From assembly GCA_002422545.1 (NCBI GenBank), contig DIWF01000014.1:1-64000 (forward strand): a stretch of 64,000 nt of DNA. Reading direction: 5' to 3'. Of this stretch, positions 8,967-16,513 are shown piece by piece (position 1 is the stretch's first letter; every line of letters begins with the position of its first letter). The notes below the pieces were generated by a model. The model was not told where the DNA came from. It saw only the letters and a list, made by a program, of their open reading frames with translations, and searched no databases. Origin of the DNA: Firmicutes bacterium UBA6113 (GTDB lineage Bacteria > Bacillota > Clostridia > Tissierellales > Sedimentibacteraceae). A program made the position numbers and the translations under genes.

Positions 8967-9842
8967 TTATTTTTGTAATTGAAGCCATATGTTAATAGTT
9001 GCAGTGGTTCCGCTTGGTGGTACGGTTATTGATAACCTAATATACTTGCTAAAGTTAATAGGTACTAACAAACTATTCAATCCAGGTTGAATAGTTATGG
9101 CTTGAATTTCTTTAGCAAAATTTATATTATCTGGACTATTTTCAGCTATTACAGTTATTGAAGCACTATTATTATTCTTTATAAAATATGCAACGGTCTT
9201 AGTCAGTGAAATATCCCTACCCGTTGTAAAATATACAAACCCAGGATAAACAGTAATATCTTCATAATACTCAAAAAATTGTGTTGGTAGAATATGAATC
9301 TCTCTATCTTCACAATATTCTACCAGTAAAGTGAGATTATAAGATGATTCAGACTCAGTACAAATTTGTATTTTATTATAACAAAGTTCTTCAGAACCCA
9401 AAAGAATCATACCATAATTAATTGAAGGATATGCATACCAATTTCGTACTTGATTAGTTAAATCAAATGTGTATTTTTTCCAATTATTAACGGATTCATC
9501 AAATAATTCATTTGAGACGTTAATTGAAGGTTGGTTATTCCAGTTAACTGTGCTAATATCCCAATCCGAATTTAAGGTGAGGCCTTTAAGTTGATGAGTT
9601 GTGCATTTGCATTCAGGTACTGTATTTAGTATATTAATTATTAAGGTTGCTCTCAAAATTTGTGCGTTATTAGGCAAATGATTAAAATTAAATTTAATTA
9701 AAACTCTATATTTAAATCCACAAGAGTTATTTCCAATACTCATTTTAATGCTGTTTGTATCTGCATGAGTTTTATCATAGGAATTTATTTGAGCAATATC
9801 ATAATTTATATGAGTTATTTTATTACAGTTACACAGTTCCAT
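8967..9842 (-). CDS. DNRLRE domain protein with DUF6385 C-terminus
   Basis: A 291-residue protein. Residues 5-175 form a DNRLRE-type beta domain: the RVLIKFNFNHLP strand, then VNWNNQPS and YTFDLTNQVRNWY are typical. Residues 190-291 match the DUF6385 pattern (TVYPGFVYFTTGRDIS ... PSGTTATINIWLQ). DNRLRE domains occur in repeat-containing extracellular and exosporium-type proteins; function is unknown. There is no signal peptide. The start has an excellent site (AAGGAGGTGGTGAC before ATG). It probably belongs with the partial DUF6385 gene at the left edge and the sugar genes between them. Confidence 0.82.
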   Translation of the reverse strand: MELCNCNKITHINYDIAQINSYDKTHADTNSIKMSIGNNSCGFKYRVLIKFNFNHLPNNAQILRATLIINILNTVPECKCTTHQLKGLTLNSDWDISTVNWNNQPSINVSNELFDESVNNWKKYTFDLTNQVRNWYAYPSINYGMILLGSEELCYNKIQICTESESSYNLTLLVEYCEDREIHILPTQFFEYYEDITVYPGFVYFTTGRDISLTKTVAYFIKNNNSASITVIAENSPDNINFAKEIQAITIQPGLNSLLVPINFSKYIRLSITVPPSGTTATINIWLQLQK

Positions 9843-9903
9843 GTCACCACCTCCTTATTAAATATAATGATTGTTTCACAGTAAGTCAATTATTTTGAAA
9901 TAG

Positions 9904-9951
9904 CATACTATATATGGAGGCCTATATATTTCTAATACTTTATATAGTATG
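9904..9951. repeat. Long palindrome upstream of the DNRLRE gene
   Basis: CATACTATATA (9904-9914) is perfectly repeated in inverted order as TATATAGTATG (9941-9951), with a 26-base loop containing GGAGGCCT. It lies about 60 bases upstream of the minus-strand DNRLRE gene and just before an IS3 remnant. It may be an operator, a terminator-like structure or a leftover transposon end. Confidence 0.5.
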
Positions 9952-10018
9952 TTCTTTTGACATTTTATACTTTATTGGTTATAGCCATATAATATGCACA
10001 TTATAATATATTTGTGCG

Positions 10019-10207
10019 TATGATAATGCAGTTGCAGAAGCAACATTTAAAATTATTAAAACAGAATTTGTCAAATGTCAATATTTTGAGATGCTTAATG
10101 ACTTAAAATACCAATTAGCAGATTATGTTAATTGGTTTAACAATCACAGAATTCATTCGTTCCTTGGATATTTGACACCACATCAATACAAAATAAATAT
10201 GATGTAG
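10019..10207 (+). pseudogene. IS3-family transposase remnant (C-terminal rve part)
   Basis: An open stretch without a start codon translates to the C-terminal integrase segment of an IS3/IS150-type OrfB: YDNAVAEATFKIIKTEF, then DYVNWFNNHRIHS and LGYLTPHQYK, ending TAG at 10205-10207. Only about 62 codons remain, and the catalytic Asp residues upstream are absent, so it is inactive. No second transposase piece was found. The following 10208-10453 is non-coding; it holds a G-rich region and a T run near 10305 but no convincing terminator or inverted end. Confidence 0.8.
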
Positions 10208-10453
10208 ATGACACGGAAACAGCACATGCAATTACAGTAAGTCTCGTCGAAATGACCGCATGGAGGCTTCGAAAAGCTAAAATGATGTGCCAGGTTGTAA
10301 GGTTTTTTTTATTTTAACTTATTCAGTTAATTAATTGGTTAATATCATGATTAAGCAATATTAAATAATTATTGTAATTTGGAAAAATAAGTATAGAATT
10401 ATTATACAACTATGGGTGGACAAAGATAACAATACAGATAAAAAGGAGGAAGT

Positions 10454-10912
10454 ATGAGTTACATATTTCAAATTGTAGAAACAGAAAGACAACCTGTACT
10501 GTCAGTTAAAACAACGACATCCGTAGGAAACTTGCCTAATCTTGTAGGCACAGTCTATGGTTCAATTGTAAATTATATTGTGGAAAGCGGCCATGAACCG
10601 TTGGGGCCTGCATTCATTGCCTATTACAACATGGATATGGAAAATCTTATTGTGGAAATCGGGTTTCCTGTTGCAATTGAAATTGAAGGAAAAGGAGATA
10701 TAATGCTTAGTTATATTCCTGCCGGAAAGAAAGCAACAGGCTTTCACAAGGGAGCTTATAATGAAATATGTCCTCTTTATGAAAATTTGACAATATGGAT
10801 AAACCAGAAGGGTTATGAACCTACCGGAGTGGTTTATGAATACTACTATAATTCTCCACAGGAGATTCCAGAAAGTGAGCTTCTAACAAAAGTTGAGTTT
10901 ATGCTTAAATAA
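10454..10912 (+). CDS. GyrI-like effector-binding domain protein
   Basis: A 152-residue stand-alone GyrI/AraC-effector-binding fold: FQIVETERQPVLSVKTTT at the start, a central IEIGFPV-like strand (VEIGFPVAI), the loop FHKGAYNEI, and EYYYNSPQEIPESEL near the end. Such proteins bind small cationic or hydrophobic compounds; some hydrolyse or sequester them. There is no DNA-binding domain. A strong AAGGAGGAAGT site precedes the ATG. It is followed 40 bases later by a DUF3795 gene, possibly in the same transcript. Ligand unknown. Confidence 0.8.
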   Translation: MSYIFQIVETERQPVLSVKTTTSVGNLPNLVGTVYGSIVNYIVESGHEPLGPAFIAYYNMDMENLIVEIGFPVAIEIEGKGDIMLSYIPAGKKATGFHKGAYNEICPLYENLTIWINQKGYEPTGVVYEYYYNSPQEIPESELLTKVEFMLK

Positions 10913-10952
10913 TGGCTAGTCTTCATACCAACCAGGTTCAAGTGGTGATAAC

Positions 10953-11387
10953 ATGAATGAAATGAGAAAAGAATTAATCGCACCTTGCGGCATGAACTGC
11001 AGACTTTGCATCAGATATCAAAGAGAAAAAAACAAGTGCTCAGGCTGTCGTAATGAAATTGACATAAGATATGTGACAAAGGGCAGTACCAGTTGTATAA
11101 TTAAAAATTGTACTGAAATAAAGAAAAGCAAGTCAGGATTCTGTTTTGAATGTGACAAGATACCATGTAAAAGACTTAAGCAGTTAGATAAACGGTACAA
11201 AACAAAGTATCACATGAGCATGATAGATAACCTTATTAACATCAAAGAACAGGGAAGTGATAAATTCATTGAAAATGAGGAAATTCGTTGGAAATGTCCA
11301 AACTGTGGAAATGTTGTTTCTGTACACAGGGAAACATGTCTTAAGTGCAATGAAAAAATCTTTGATGAATGTGAAAATAATAAGTAG
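10953..11387 (+). CDS. DUF3795 Cys-rich protein
   Basis: A 144-residue cysteine-rich protein. The N-terminal part has APCGMNCRLCIRYQ and CSGCR, then CIIKNC and CFECDKIPCKRLK, the DUF3795 pattern, probably a metal or Fe-S binding fold. A C-terminal zinc ribbon, CPNCG-x10-CLKCNEK (about 112-135), is added. Function is unknown for the family. The start has only a GGTG-like site seven bases upstream. It lies close behind the GyrI-like gene. Confidence 0.78.
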   Translation: MNEMRKELIAPCGMNCRLCIRYQREKNKCSGCRNEIDIRYVTKGSTSCIIKNCTEIKKSKSGFCFECDKIPCKRLKQLDKRYKTKYHMSMIDNLINIKEQGSDKFIENEEIRWKCPNCGNVVSVHRETCLKCNEKIFDECENNK

Positions 11388-11444
11388 CTTAATGCTATTA
11401 AAAGAGTATGTAAAAATAGTCAATAACAATTAATTATAGGGGTA

Positions 11445-11501
11445 TTAGGGGACGGTTCTTTACGATTGACGAATTTATCAATTATGCAAACCGTCCCCTA
11501 A
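11445..11501. repeat. Palindromic repeat, GGGGACGGTT family, copy 1
   Basis: A 57-bp element with 13-bp perfect terminal inverted repeats, TTAGGGGACGGTT (11445-11457) and AACCGTCCCCTAA (11489-11501). A related element lies at 23995-24046, also directly after a gene. The GC-rich arms contrast with the AT-rich surroundings. It is probably a small non-autonomous mobile or REP-like element. Confidence 0.75.
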
Positions 11502-11607
11502 AAATTAACAAGAAATAATGGAGATTAATGAAAATAGAAGAACATAAATTGCCCTTGAAAAAAAGATTCAACTGTGCTAATATATGTAAAGTATTATTAA
11601 ATGAGAG

Positions 11608-12174
11608 GTGATAAAGATTAACGAAATTAATATAGGAAAAAAAGTACAAGACTTTAGAACGGCTCGCAATATTACAGTGAGAGGTTTGTCCTCTTTATCA
11701 GGAATTACAGGGTCTATGATTAGCCAGATAGAACACAATCAGGTGAATCCTTCCATAAATAGTTTAAAGTTGATTGCAAAAGCTTTGGAAATTCCTTTGT
11801 ATTATTTTTTTCAAGATGATGCAGACTCTCAGGATTTGATTGTTCGTAAAGAGGAACGTAAAACAATAGGACTTCCCAATCAACAAGATATTATGTATGA
11901 GTTACTTACTCCAGATGTAAAAGGAGCAATCGAATTTTGCATGATGAGTATTCCTGCCAATTCAGATACCGGAGAAGTAACTCAGAGCCATAATGGTGAG
12001 GAAGTTGCTTATGTGGTAGAAGGCAATGTACATATAGTATTAGGCGCAGGTGATCGTCATGAGCTATTTCAAGGAGATAGTATTCGAATTCCTACTATGA
12101 CAAATCATAGATGGGAAAATAAATCAAATGATATAGTGAAAGTAATTTTTGCGATTACACCGCCAAGTTTTTAA
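11608..12174 (+). CDS. XRE-family regulator with C-terminal cupin
   Basis: A 188-residue regulator. Residues 10-65 are an XRE helix-turn-helix (VRGLSSLSGITGSMISQIEHN, followed by SINSLKLIAKALEIPLYYFF), and residues 108-185 are a cupin_2 sensor domain (SHNGEEVAYVVEGNVHIVLG ... HRWENKS). Such proteins often repress adjacent catabolic genes in response to a small ligand. The annotated start here is GTG at 11608, but the best ribosome site (GAGAGGTG, 11603-11610) overlaps it and is ideally spaced for an ATT codon at 11617. It probably regulates the D-serine locus that follows; see the palindromes at 12269 and 12356. Confidence 0.88.
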   Translation: MIKINEINIGKKVQDFRTARNITVRGLSSLSGITGSMISQIEHNQVNPSINSLKLIAKALEIPLYYFFQDDADSQDLIVRKEERKTIGLPNQQDIMYELLTPDVKGAIEFCMMSIPANSDTGEVTQSHNGEEVAYVVEGNVHIVLGAGDRHELFQGDSIRIPTMTNHRWENKSNDIVKVIFAITPPSF

Positions 12175-12194
12175 TTTAGTGACAATTAACAATG

Positions 12195-12237
12195 AACAGC
12201 GATTTTGAGACTTATAGTTCAAAAAATCGCTGTTTTT
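12195..12237 (+). terminator. Terminator after XRE-cupin gene
   Basis: Stem AACAGCGATTTT (12195-12206) with AAAATCGCTGTT (12223-12234), 12 perfect pairs, followed by TTT. It isolates the regulator from the D-serine operon, which therefore has its own promoter. Confidence 0.85.
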
Positions 12238-12268
12238 ATATGTATTTTTAATAAAGCAGACGCAAATA

Positions 12269-12285
12269 GTTAATTAATAATTAAC
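12269..12285. promoter_or_regulatory. Operator-like palindrome 1 (D-serine operon)
   Basis: GTTAATT-AAT-AATTAAC: 7-bp arms, 3-bp spacer, lying 17 bp upstream of the -35 box at 12303. Its arms are the same as those of the palindrome at 12356-12372, but in mirrored order. It is a likely site for the neighbouring XRE-cupin protein (inference). Confidence 0.45.
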
Positions 12286-12302
12286 AAAATTGAAATTATT
12301 TA

Positions 12303-12331
12303 TTGACAAGTGGAAATAAAACATGTTAATA
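12303..12331 (+). promoter_or_regulatory. Sigma-A promoter of the D-serine operon
   Basis: A perfect -35 TTGACA (12303-12308), 17-bp spacer, and -10 TTAATA (12326-12331). It lies 69 bases before the first gene of the operon, with palindromes on both sides. Confidence 0.6.
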
Positions 12332-12355
12332 TATACTTAACTAAGATTTATTTAC

Positions 12356-12372
12356 AATTAACGCTGTTAATT
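12356..12372. promoter_or_regulatory. Operator-like palindrome 2 (D-serine operon)
   Basis: AATTAAC-GCT-GTTAATT: 7-bp perfect arms, 3-bp spacer, about 25 bp downstream of the -10 box, so a bound protein would block initiation or elongation. It is the mirror-order partner of 12269-12285. Confidence 0.5.
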
Positions 12373-12399
12373 TAAGATAAATAAAATGGAGTTAAAAAT

Positions 12400-13710
12400 A
12401 TGATGAATATTAAAAAAACAAGTGTACTTTTGATTTCTGTTGACGCATTAAAACCTGAATTTTTATTAAATCAACTGAATTTTGATTTAAAGATTCCAAA
12501 TCTTATTCATTACTTTGTAGATAATGGTATATATGCGGCAAATGGAGTAAAAAGTGTTTTTCCTACTTTTACTTATCCTTGTCACCAAAGTATGATTACT
12601 GGTGTGAATCCGTCTGTGCATGGCATTGCAAACAATATCTTGTTTGATCCTACAGGTACTCACAATAGTGCATGGTATTGGTTTGTAAATAAGAAAGTGG
12701 AAACTTTATGGGAGGCAGCTAAAGTAAATGGTTATGTTTCTGCTAGCGTAGCATTTCCCACATCAGTTGGAGCAAAAGGCGATTATATTGCTCCGGAATT
12801 TTGGTGGGATGGCTCTGATTTAGACAGCACATTTATTGATGCAGTGGCAAATCCGCAGGGATTGATTGCAGAAATGGAACAGGATATTGGCAGATATCCT
12901 AGTGGTTTAGATTTGACAGAAAAAGGGGATGTACAAAGATATAAAGCTGCAGCTTGGTTGTTGGAAAATAAGCTTAACGTAAAACAAAATGGAAAACCTT
13001 ATTTTCTTTCTGCTTATTTTGGTTCCTTTGATGAAACAGCTCATATTCACGGTGTATACAGTAAGGAAGCTGCACAATCATTGGAAAAAATTGATGCTAT
13101 GATAGGTGATTTGATTGAAACGGCTATCAAAGTAAGTTGCGGAGATTTGGTTGTTTGTGTGGTGTCTGATCATGGCAGTTTAAACAATTGTTATAATATC
13201 AGTCCTAATGTTCTGTTTGCTAAAGAAAACCTTATCACTTTAGATAAAAACAATAAAGTTGTTGATTGGAAGGTATGGTCCCAGAGAGCTGGGGGAACAT
13301 CAGAAATCAGGATAAAAGATGCTCAAGATGCCAACACCCGAGAAAAAGTTGAAGAAATTCTGTTAATGTTATTGGAAGATAAATCTAATGGCATTCTGGA
13401 AGTTTTAGATCACGAGCAATGCATACAACGTGGCGGATTTCCACAGGCAGATTATGTACTGGTGTCGCAAAAAGGATATGAAATCCGAGACAATGTAAGC
13501 GGTCCATATTGTACCGATCAACTTTCTCAAAAAGCACAACATGGATACAGTGAAGAATTCGAAGAGATGAAAGCTTCATTTATGCTTTGGGGTAAAGGAA
13601 TTGAGAGAGGAAAAAACATAGGTGGTATGCATCTCATTGATGTTGCACCTTCATTAGCTAAAATTATGGGGTTTGAAATGCAACAAGCCCAAGGAAGAGC
13701 GGTTTTATAA
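12400..13710 (+). CDS. Cytoplasmic alkaline-phosphatase-superfamily phosphodiesterase
   Basis: A 436-residue protein of the type I phosphodiesterase/nucleotide pyrophosphatase family. Metal-binding D15 is in LLISVDALKPEF; the likely nucleophile is T58 in FPTFTYPCHQSMITG; further metal ligands lie in SDHGSLN and in QHGYSEE. There is no signal peptide or membrane segment, so unlike many relatives it is cytoplasmic. A GGAG site precedes tandem ATGs. It heads an operon with D-serine dehydratase (33-base gap), an MFS carrier and an amino-acid symporter. A substrate containing a phosphodiester or phosphonate link to D-serine or a similar amino acid would fit (inference). Confidence 0.82.
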   Translation: MMNIKKTSVLLISVDALKPEFLLNQLNFDLKIPNLIHYFVDNGIYAANGVKSVFPTFTYPCHQSMITGVNPSVHGIANNILFDPTGTHNSAWYWFVNKKVETLWEAAKVNGYVSASVAFPTSVGAKGDYIAPEFWWDGSDLDSTFIDAVANPQGLIAEMEQDIGRYPSGLDLTEKGDVQRYKAAAWLLENKLNVKQNGKPYFLSAYFGSFDETAHIHGVYSKEAAQSLEKIDAMIGDLIETAIKVSCGDLVVCVVSDHGSLNNCYNISPNVLFAKENLITLDKNNKVVDWKVWSQRAGGTSEIRIKDAQDANTREKVEEILLMLLEDKSNGILEVLDHEQCIQRGGFPQADYVLVSQKGYEIRDNVSGPYCTDQLSQKAQHGYSEEFEEMKASFMLWGKGIERGKNIGGMHLIDVAPSLAKIMGFEMQQAQGRAVL

Positions 13711-13742
13711 GTAATAAAAATATATGGAGAGTTATTATAATC

Positions 13743-15065
13743 ATGAATACAGATATAGAAAAATATTTAGAAAAAAATATAGAGATTGCTGATGCAGTTC
13801 AATTAAAAGAAGTGTTTTGGTTGAACACTGATAAAAAAAGCATTTCTCAAGTACAAATAACAGAAGTTTCTGAAGAACAAATAGAAGATGCAGAATCAAG
13901 ATGGCAGCGTTTTGCGACTTACTTATCCATTGCTTTTCCCGAAACGAAGGAAAATAATGGAATCGTGGAATCGCCATTGCGCAAAATACTAAACATGCAA
14001 GAATGTCTCAACTTACAATTCGGTTCAGACATAAAAGGCGAATTATATCTGAAAATGGATAGCCATCTACCAATAAGCGGTTCTATAAAAGCACGGGGCG
14101 GTATTTATGAAGTATTAAAACATGCTGAAATTCTTGCAATAGAGCATAATTTGCTGAAAGAAACTGATAACTATGCAATATTAGCAGATGAAAAGTTTAG
14201 AAAATTTTTCGGACAATATACAATTCAAGTCGGTTCTACAGGAAACTTAGGCATGAGCATTGGTATTATGAGCGCAAAACTTGGGTTTGAAGTTATTGTT
14301 CATATGTCTGCTGATGCAAAACAATGGAAAAAAGACCTGTTGAGAAGCCGGGGAGCTACTGTTATCGAATATCAATCGGATTATTGCGTTGCTGTTGAGC
14401 AAGGACGCAAAGAATCCATGAAAAACCCAAACAGTTATTTTGTTGATGACGAAAATTCTGTGGATTTATTTTTAGGCTATAGTGTAGCAGCTAAAAGATT
14501 AAAACAACAATTGGATGAACAATCAATTGTCATTAATGAAAATAAACCTTTATTTGTATATCTCCCATGTGGAATAGGCGGAGCACCAGGCGGTGTAGCT
14601 TATGGATTGAAGCAAGTATTTGGAGATCATGTGCATTGTTTTTTTACCGAACCCACAGAAGCTTGCTGTATGTTGCTGGGTGTAGCTACAGGATTGCATG
14701 ATAAAGTAAGTGTGCAGGATTTTGGCATCAGTGGAAAAACAGAAGCAGATGGACTGGCAGTTGGCAGACCTTCAGCTTTTGTCGGCAGAGTAATTGCTCC
14801 GTATCTCAGCGGAATTGCAACCATAGAAGACAATAAACTTTATCAGTTAATGGACAGTTTGAAGAAAACAGAGGATATTTTTATTGAACCATCAGCATGT
14901 GCATCCTTTGCGGCATTGATGAAAAGTGACAAATTAAATCAATATATAAAATGCAATGGTTTAGAATCTGTTGCACATAATGCCATACATATTGCTTGGG
15001 CAACTGGTGGCAGCATGGTTCCAGAATATATGATTCAGGAATATTTGTCAAAAGTTTCAAAATAA
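13743..15065 (+). CDS. dsdA: D-serine ammonia-lyase
   Basis: A 440-residue fold-type II PLP enzyme that converts D-serine to pyruvate and ammonia. The PLP lysine is K116 in SGSIKARGGIYE; the family signatures VGSTGNLGMSIGIMSA and LPCGIGGAPGGVAYG (PLP phosphate loop) are present, and length matches E. coli DsdA (about 442). It follows the phosphodiesterase gene by 33 bases in one operon. Detoxification or use of D-serine as carbon and nitrogen source is expected. The start ATG at 13743 follows a GGAG site (TATGGAGAG). Confidence 0.93.
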   Translation: MNTDIEKYLEKNIEIADAVQLKEVFWLNTDKKSISQVQITEVSEEQIEDAESRWQRFATYLSIAFPETKENNGIVESPLRKILNMQECLNLQFGSDIKGELYLKMDSHLPISGSIKARGGIYEVLKHAEILAIEHNLLKETDNYAILADEKFRKFFGQYTIQVGSTGNLGMSIGIMSAKLGFEVIVHMSADAKQWKKDLLRSRGATVIEYQSDYCVAVEQGRKESMKNPNSYFVDDENSVDLFLGYSVAAKRLKQQLDEQSIVINENKPLFVYLPCGIGGAPGGVAYGLKQVFGDHVHCFFTEPTEACCMLLGVATGLHDKVSVQDFGISGKTEADGLAVGRPSAFVGRVIAPYLSGIATIEDNKLYQLMDSLKKTEDIFIEPSACASFAALMKSDKLNQYIKCNGLESVAHNAIHIAWATGGSMVPEYMIQEYLSKVSK

Positions 15066-15073
15066 TGAAATTT

Positions 15074-15092
15074 ACACTCTTAAGAAGAGTGT
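15074..15092 (+). promoter_or_regulatory. Intercistronic hairpin after dsdA
   Basis: ACACTCTT (15074-15081), loop AAG, AAGAGTGT (15085-15092): 8 perfect pairs without a T run. It may protect or process the operon message rather than end it. Confidence 0.45.
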
Positions 15093-15124
15093 GAAAATAA
15101 TAACTAATGAAAGGTTAAGGAAAT

Positions 15125-16390
15125 ATGGAAAAAAAATATTCAAACAAAAAATGGTTGTCTTTTGCGGCTCTTATGTTGGGTGCAGGTACTATCTATAAGC
15201 TGTATTTTATGGATGGAGCATTCTACGTGCAGATGCAAGAATTTATGGGGCTTTCTCATACACAAATTGGCCTTATTTATAGCATATCCGGTTGGGTTTC
15301 AACATTCGGCTTCTTAGCAGCTGTGTACATTACTGACAGATTTTCTAAAAAGAAAATGATCCCTTTTGCTATGATTGGTAATGGTCTAGTAGGTATTTTG
15401 CTGTCAACCTTTCCACCATTTAAAGTAACTTTGATTTTGTTCTGTTTATTTGCAGTTTTTTCAGATATGTTGTTTTGGCCGACAATGCTGAAAACAATCC
15501 GTTTGATTGGCAATGAAAATGAACAAGGCCGAATGTTTGGTTTCTTGGAAACAGGCCGTGGACTTATCGATACTATTGTAAACTTTATTGCTTTGGGAAT
15601 TTTTGTGTGGCTGGGAAGTAATACATTTGGCTTCAAAGGTTCATTAATCTTCTTTAGTGCTCTTACAATCATAATCGGTATTGCATCTTACTTTGTAATA
15701 GAAGAAGATGAAATCGGCAAAATCAGCAACTCCAGCGAAAAGAACAAAGTTGCTTTAGAAGGGATGAAGAACGCCTTCAAAAACAAAGATATTTGGCTGG
15801 TATCTATCAATGTATTTACAGTTTATGCTGTTTATTCCGGAATTAAATATTTTGTGCCATTTTTAAAAGAAGTCTATGCAATGCCAATTGCTTTAGCATC
15901 TACTTATGGAATTATTAATGCTTACTGCTTAAAGATGGTTGGCGGCCCGATTGGAGGTTATATTTCTGACAAAGTTACACATTCTGCAGCAAAATTTATT
16001 CGTATCATGTTTGCGATTACTGCTATTGCTCTCTTTGGTTATATAATGCTTCCTCATGGTACTGTAAGCATTTACATTGGAATGGGTATTGCGCTGTTAA
16101 TTTCTGCTTCTATTTTCTGTATGAGAGCGGTATTCTTTGCTCCTATGGATGAAGTGAAAGTTCCAAGAAAAATCACCGGTTCTGCAATGGCTTTGGGATC
16201 ATTTATTGGTTATCTTCCGGGTGCTTTCATTGGTATCATCTACGGGGGACAGTTAGATGCACATCCGGGTATTGAAGGTTATAAAATTGTATTCACCATT
16301 ATGGGTTGCATTGCTGTCGTTGGTATTATTATCAGCAGCATTCTTATTAAAGTTATAAATGACAAAAAAGGTATAGTAGCAAATAATTAA
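15125..16390 (+). CDS. MFS transporter
   Basis: A 421-residue major facilitator with about 12 hydrophobic segments. The loop 2-3 region has the MFS-like YITDRFSKKKMIPFA, and the central loop is charged (EEDEIGKISNSSEKNK, about 195-210). The second half contains GGYISDKVTHSAAKF, the repeat of the same loop. Position behind dsdA suggests uptake of D-serine or of the precursor cut by the phosphodiesterase; this is inference only. A GGTTAAGGAAAT site precedes the ATG. A terminator follows at 16397. Confidence 0.85.
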   Translation: MEKKYSNKKWLSFAALMLGAGTIYKLYFMDGAFYVQMQEFMGLSHTQIGLIYSISGWVSTFGFLAAVYITDRFSKKKMIPFAMIGNGLVGILLSTFPPFKVTLILFCLFAVFSDMLFWPTMLKTIRLIGNENEQGRMFGFLETGRGLIDTIVNFIALGIFVWLGSNTFGFKGSLIFFSALTIIIGIASYFVIEEDEIGKISNSSEKNKVALEGMKNAFKNKDIWLVSINVFTVYAVYSGIKYFVPFLKEVYAMPIALASTYGIINAYCLKMVGGPIGGYISDKVTHSAAKFIRIMFAITAIALFGYIMLPHGTVSIYIGMGIALLISASIFCMRAVFFAPMDEVKVPRKITGSAMALGSFIGYLPGAFIGIIYGGQLDAHPGIEGYKIVFTIMGCIAVVGIIISSILIKVINDKKGIVANN

Positions 16391-16396
16391 TTAAAC

Positions 16397-16434
16397 AAAA
16401 GACTCTAGCAGAATTATTTGCAATAGAGTCTTTT
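16397..16434 (+). terminator. Terminator after MFS gene
   Basis: AAAAGACTCTA (16397-16407) with TAGAGTCTTTT (16424-16434), 11 pairs, 16-base loop, T run in the right arm. Possibly leaky, because the next gene, 79 bases on, also fits the operon by function. Confidence 0.6.
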
Positions 16435-16513
16435 GCTGCATATATAAATGAGATATAATAGTATCATAGCCAATCATAGCCAAAAGTTTAGCTATTCTGA
16501 AAAGGAGCAACAA

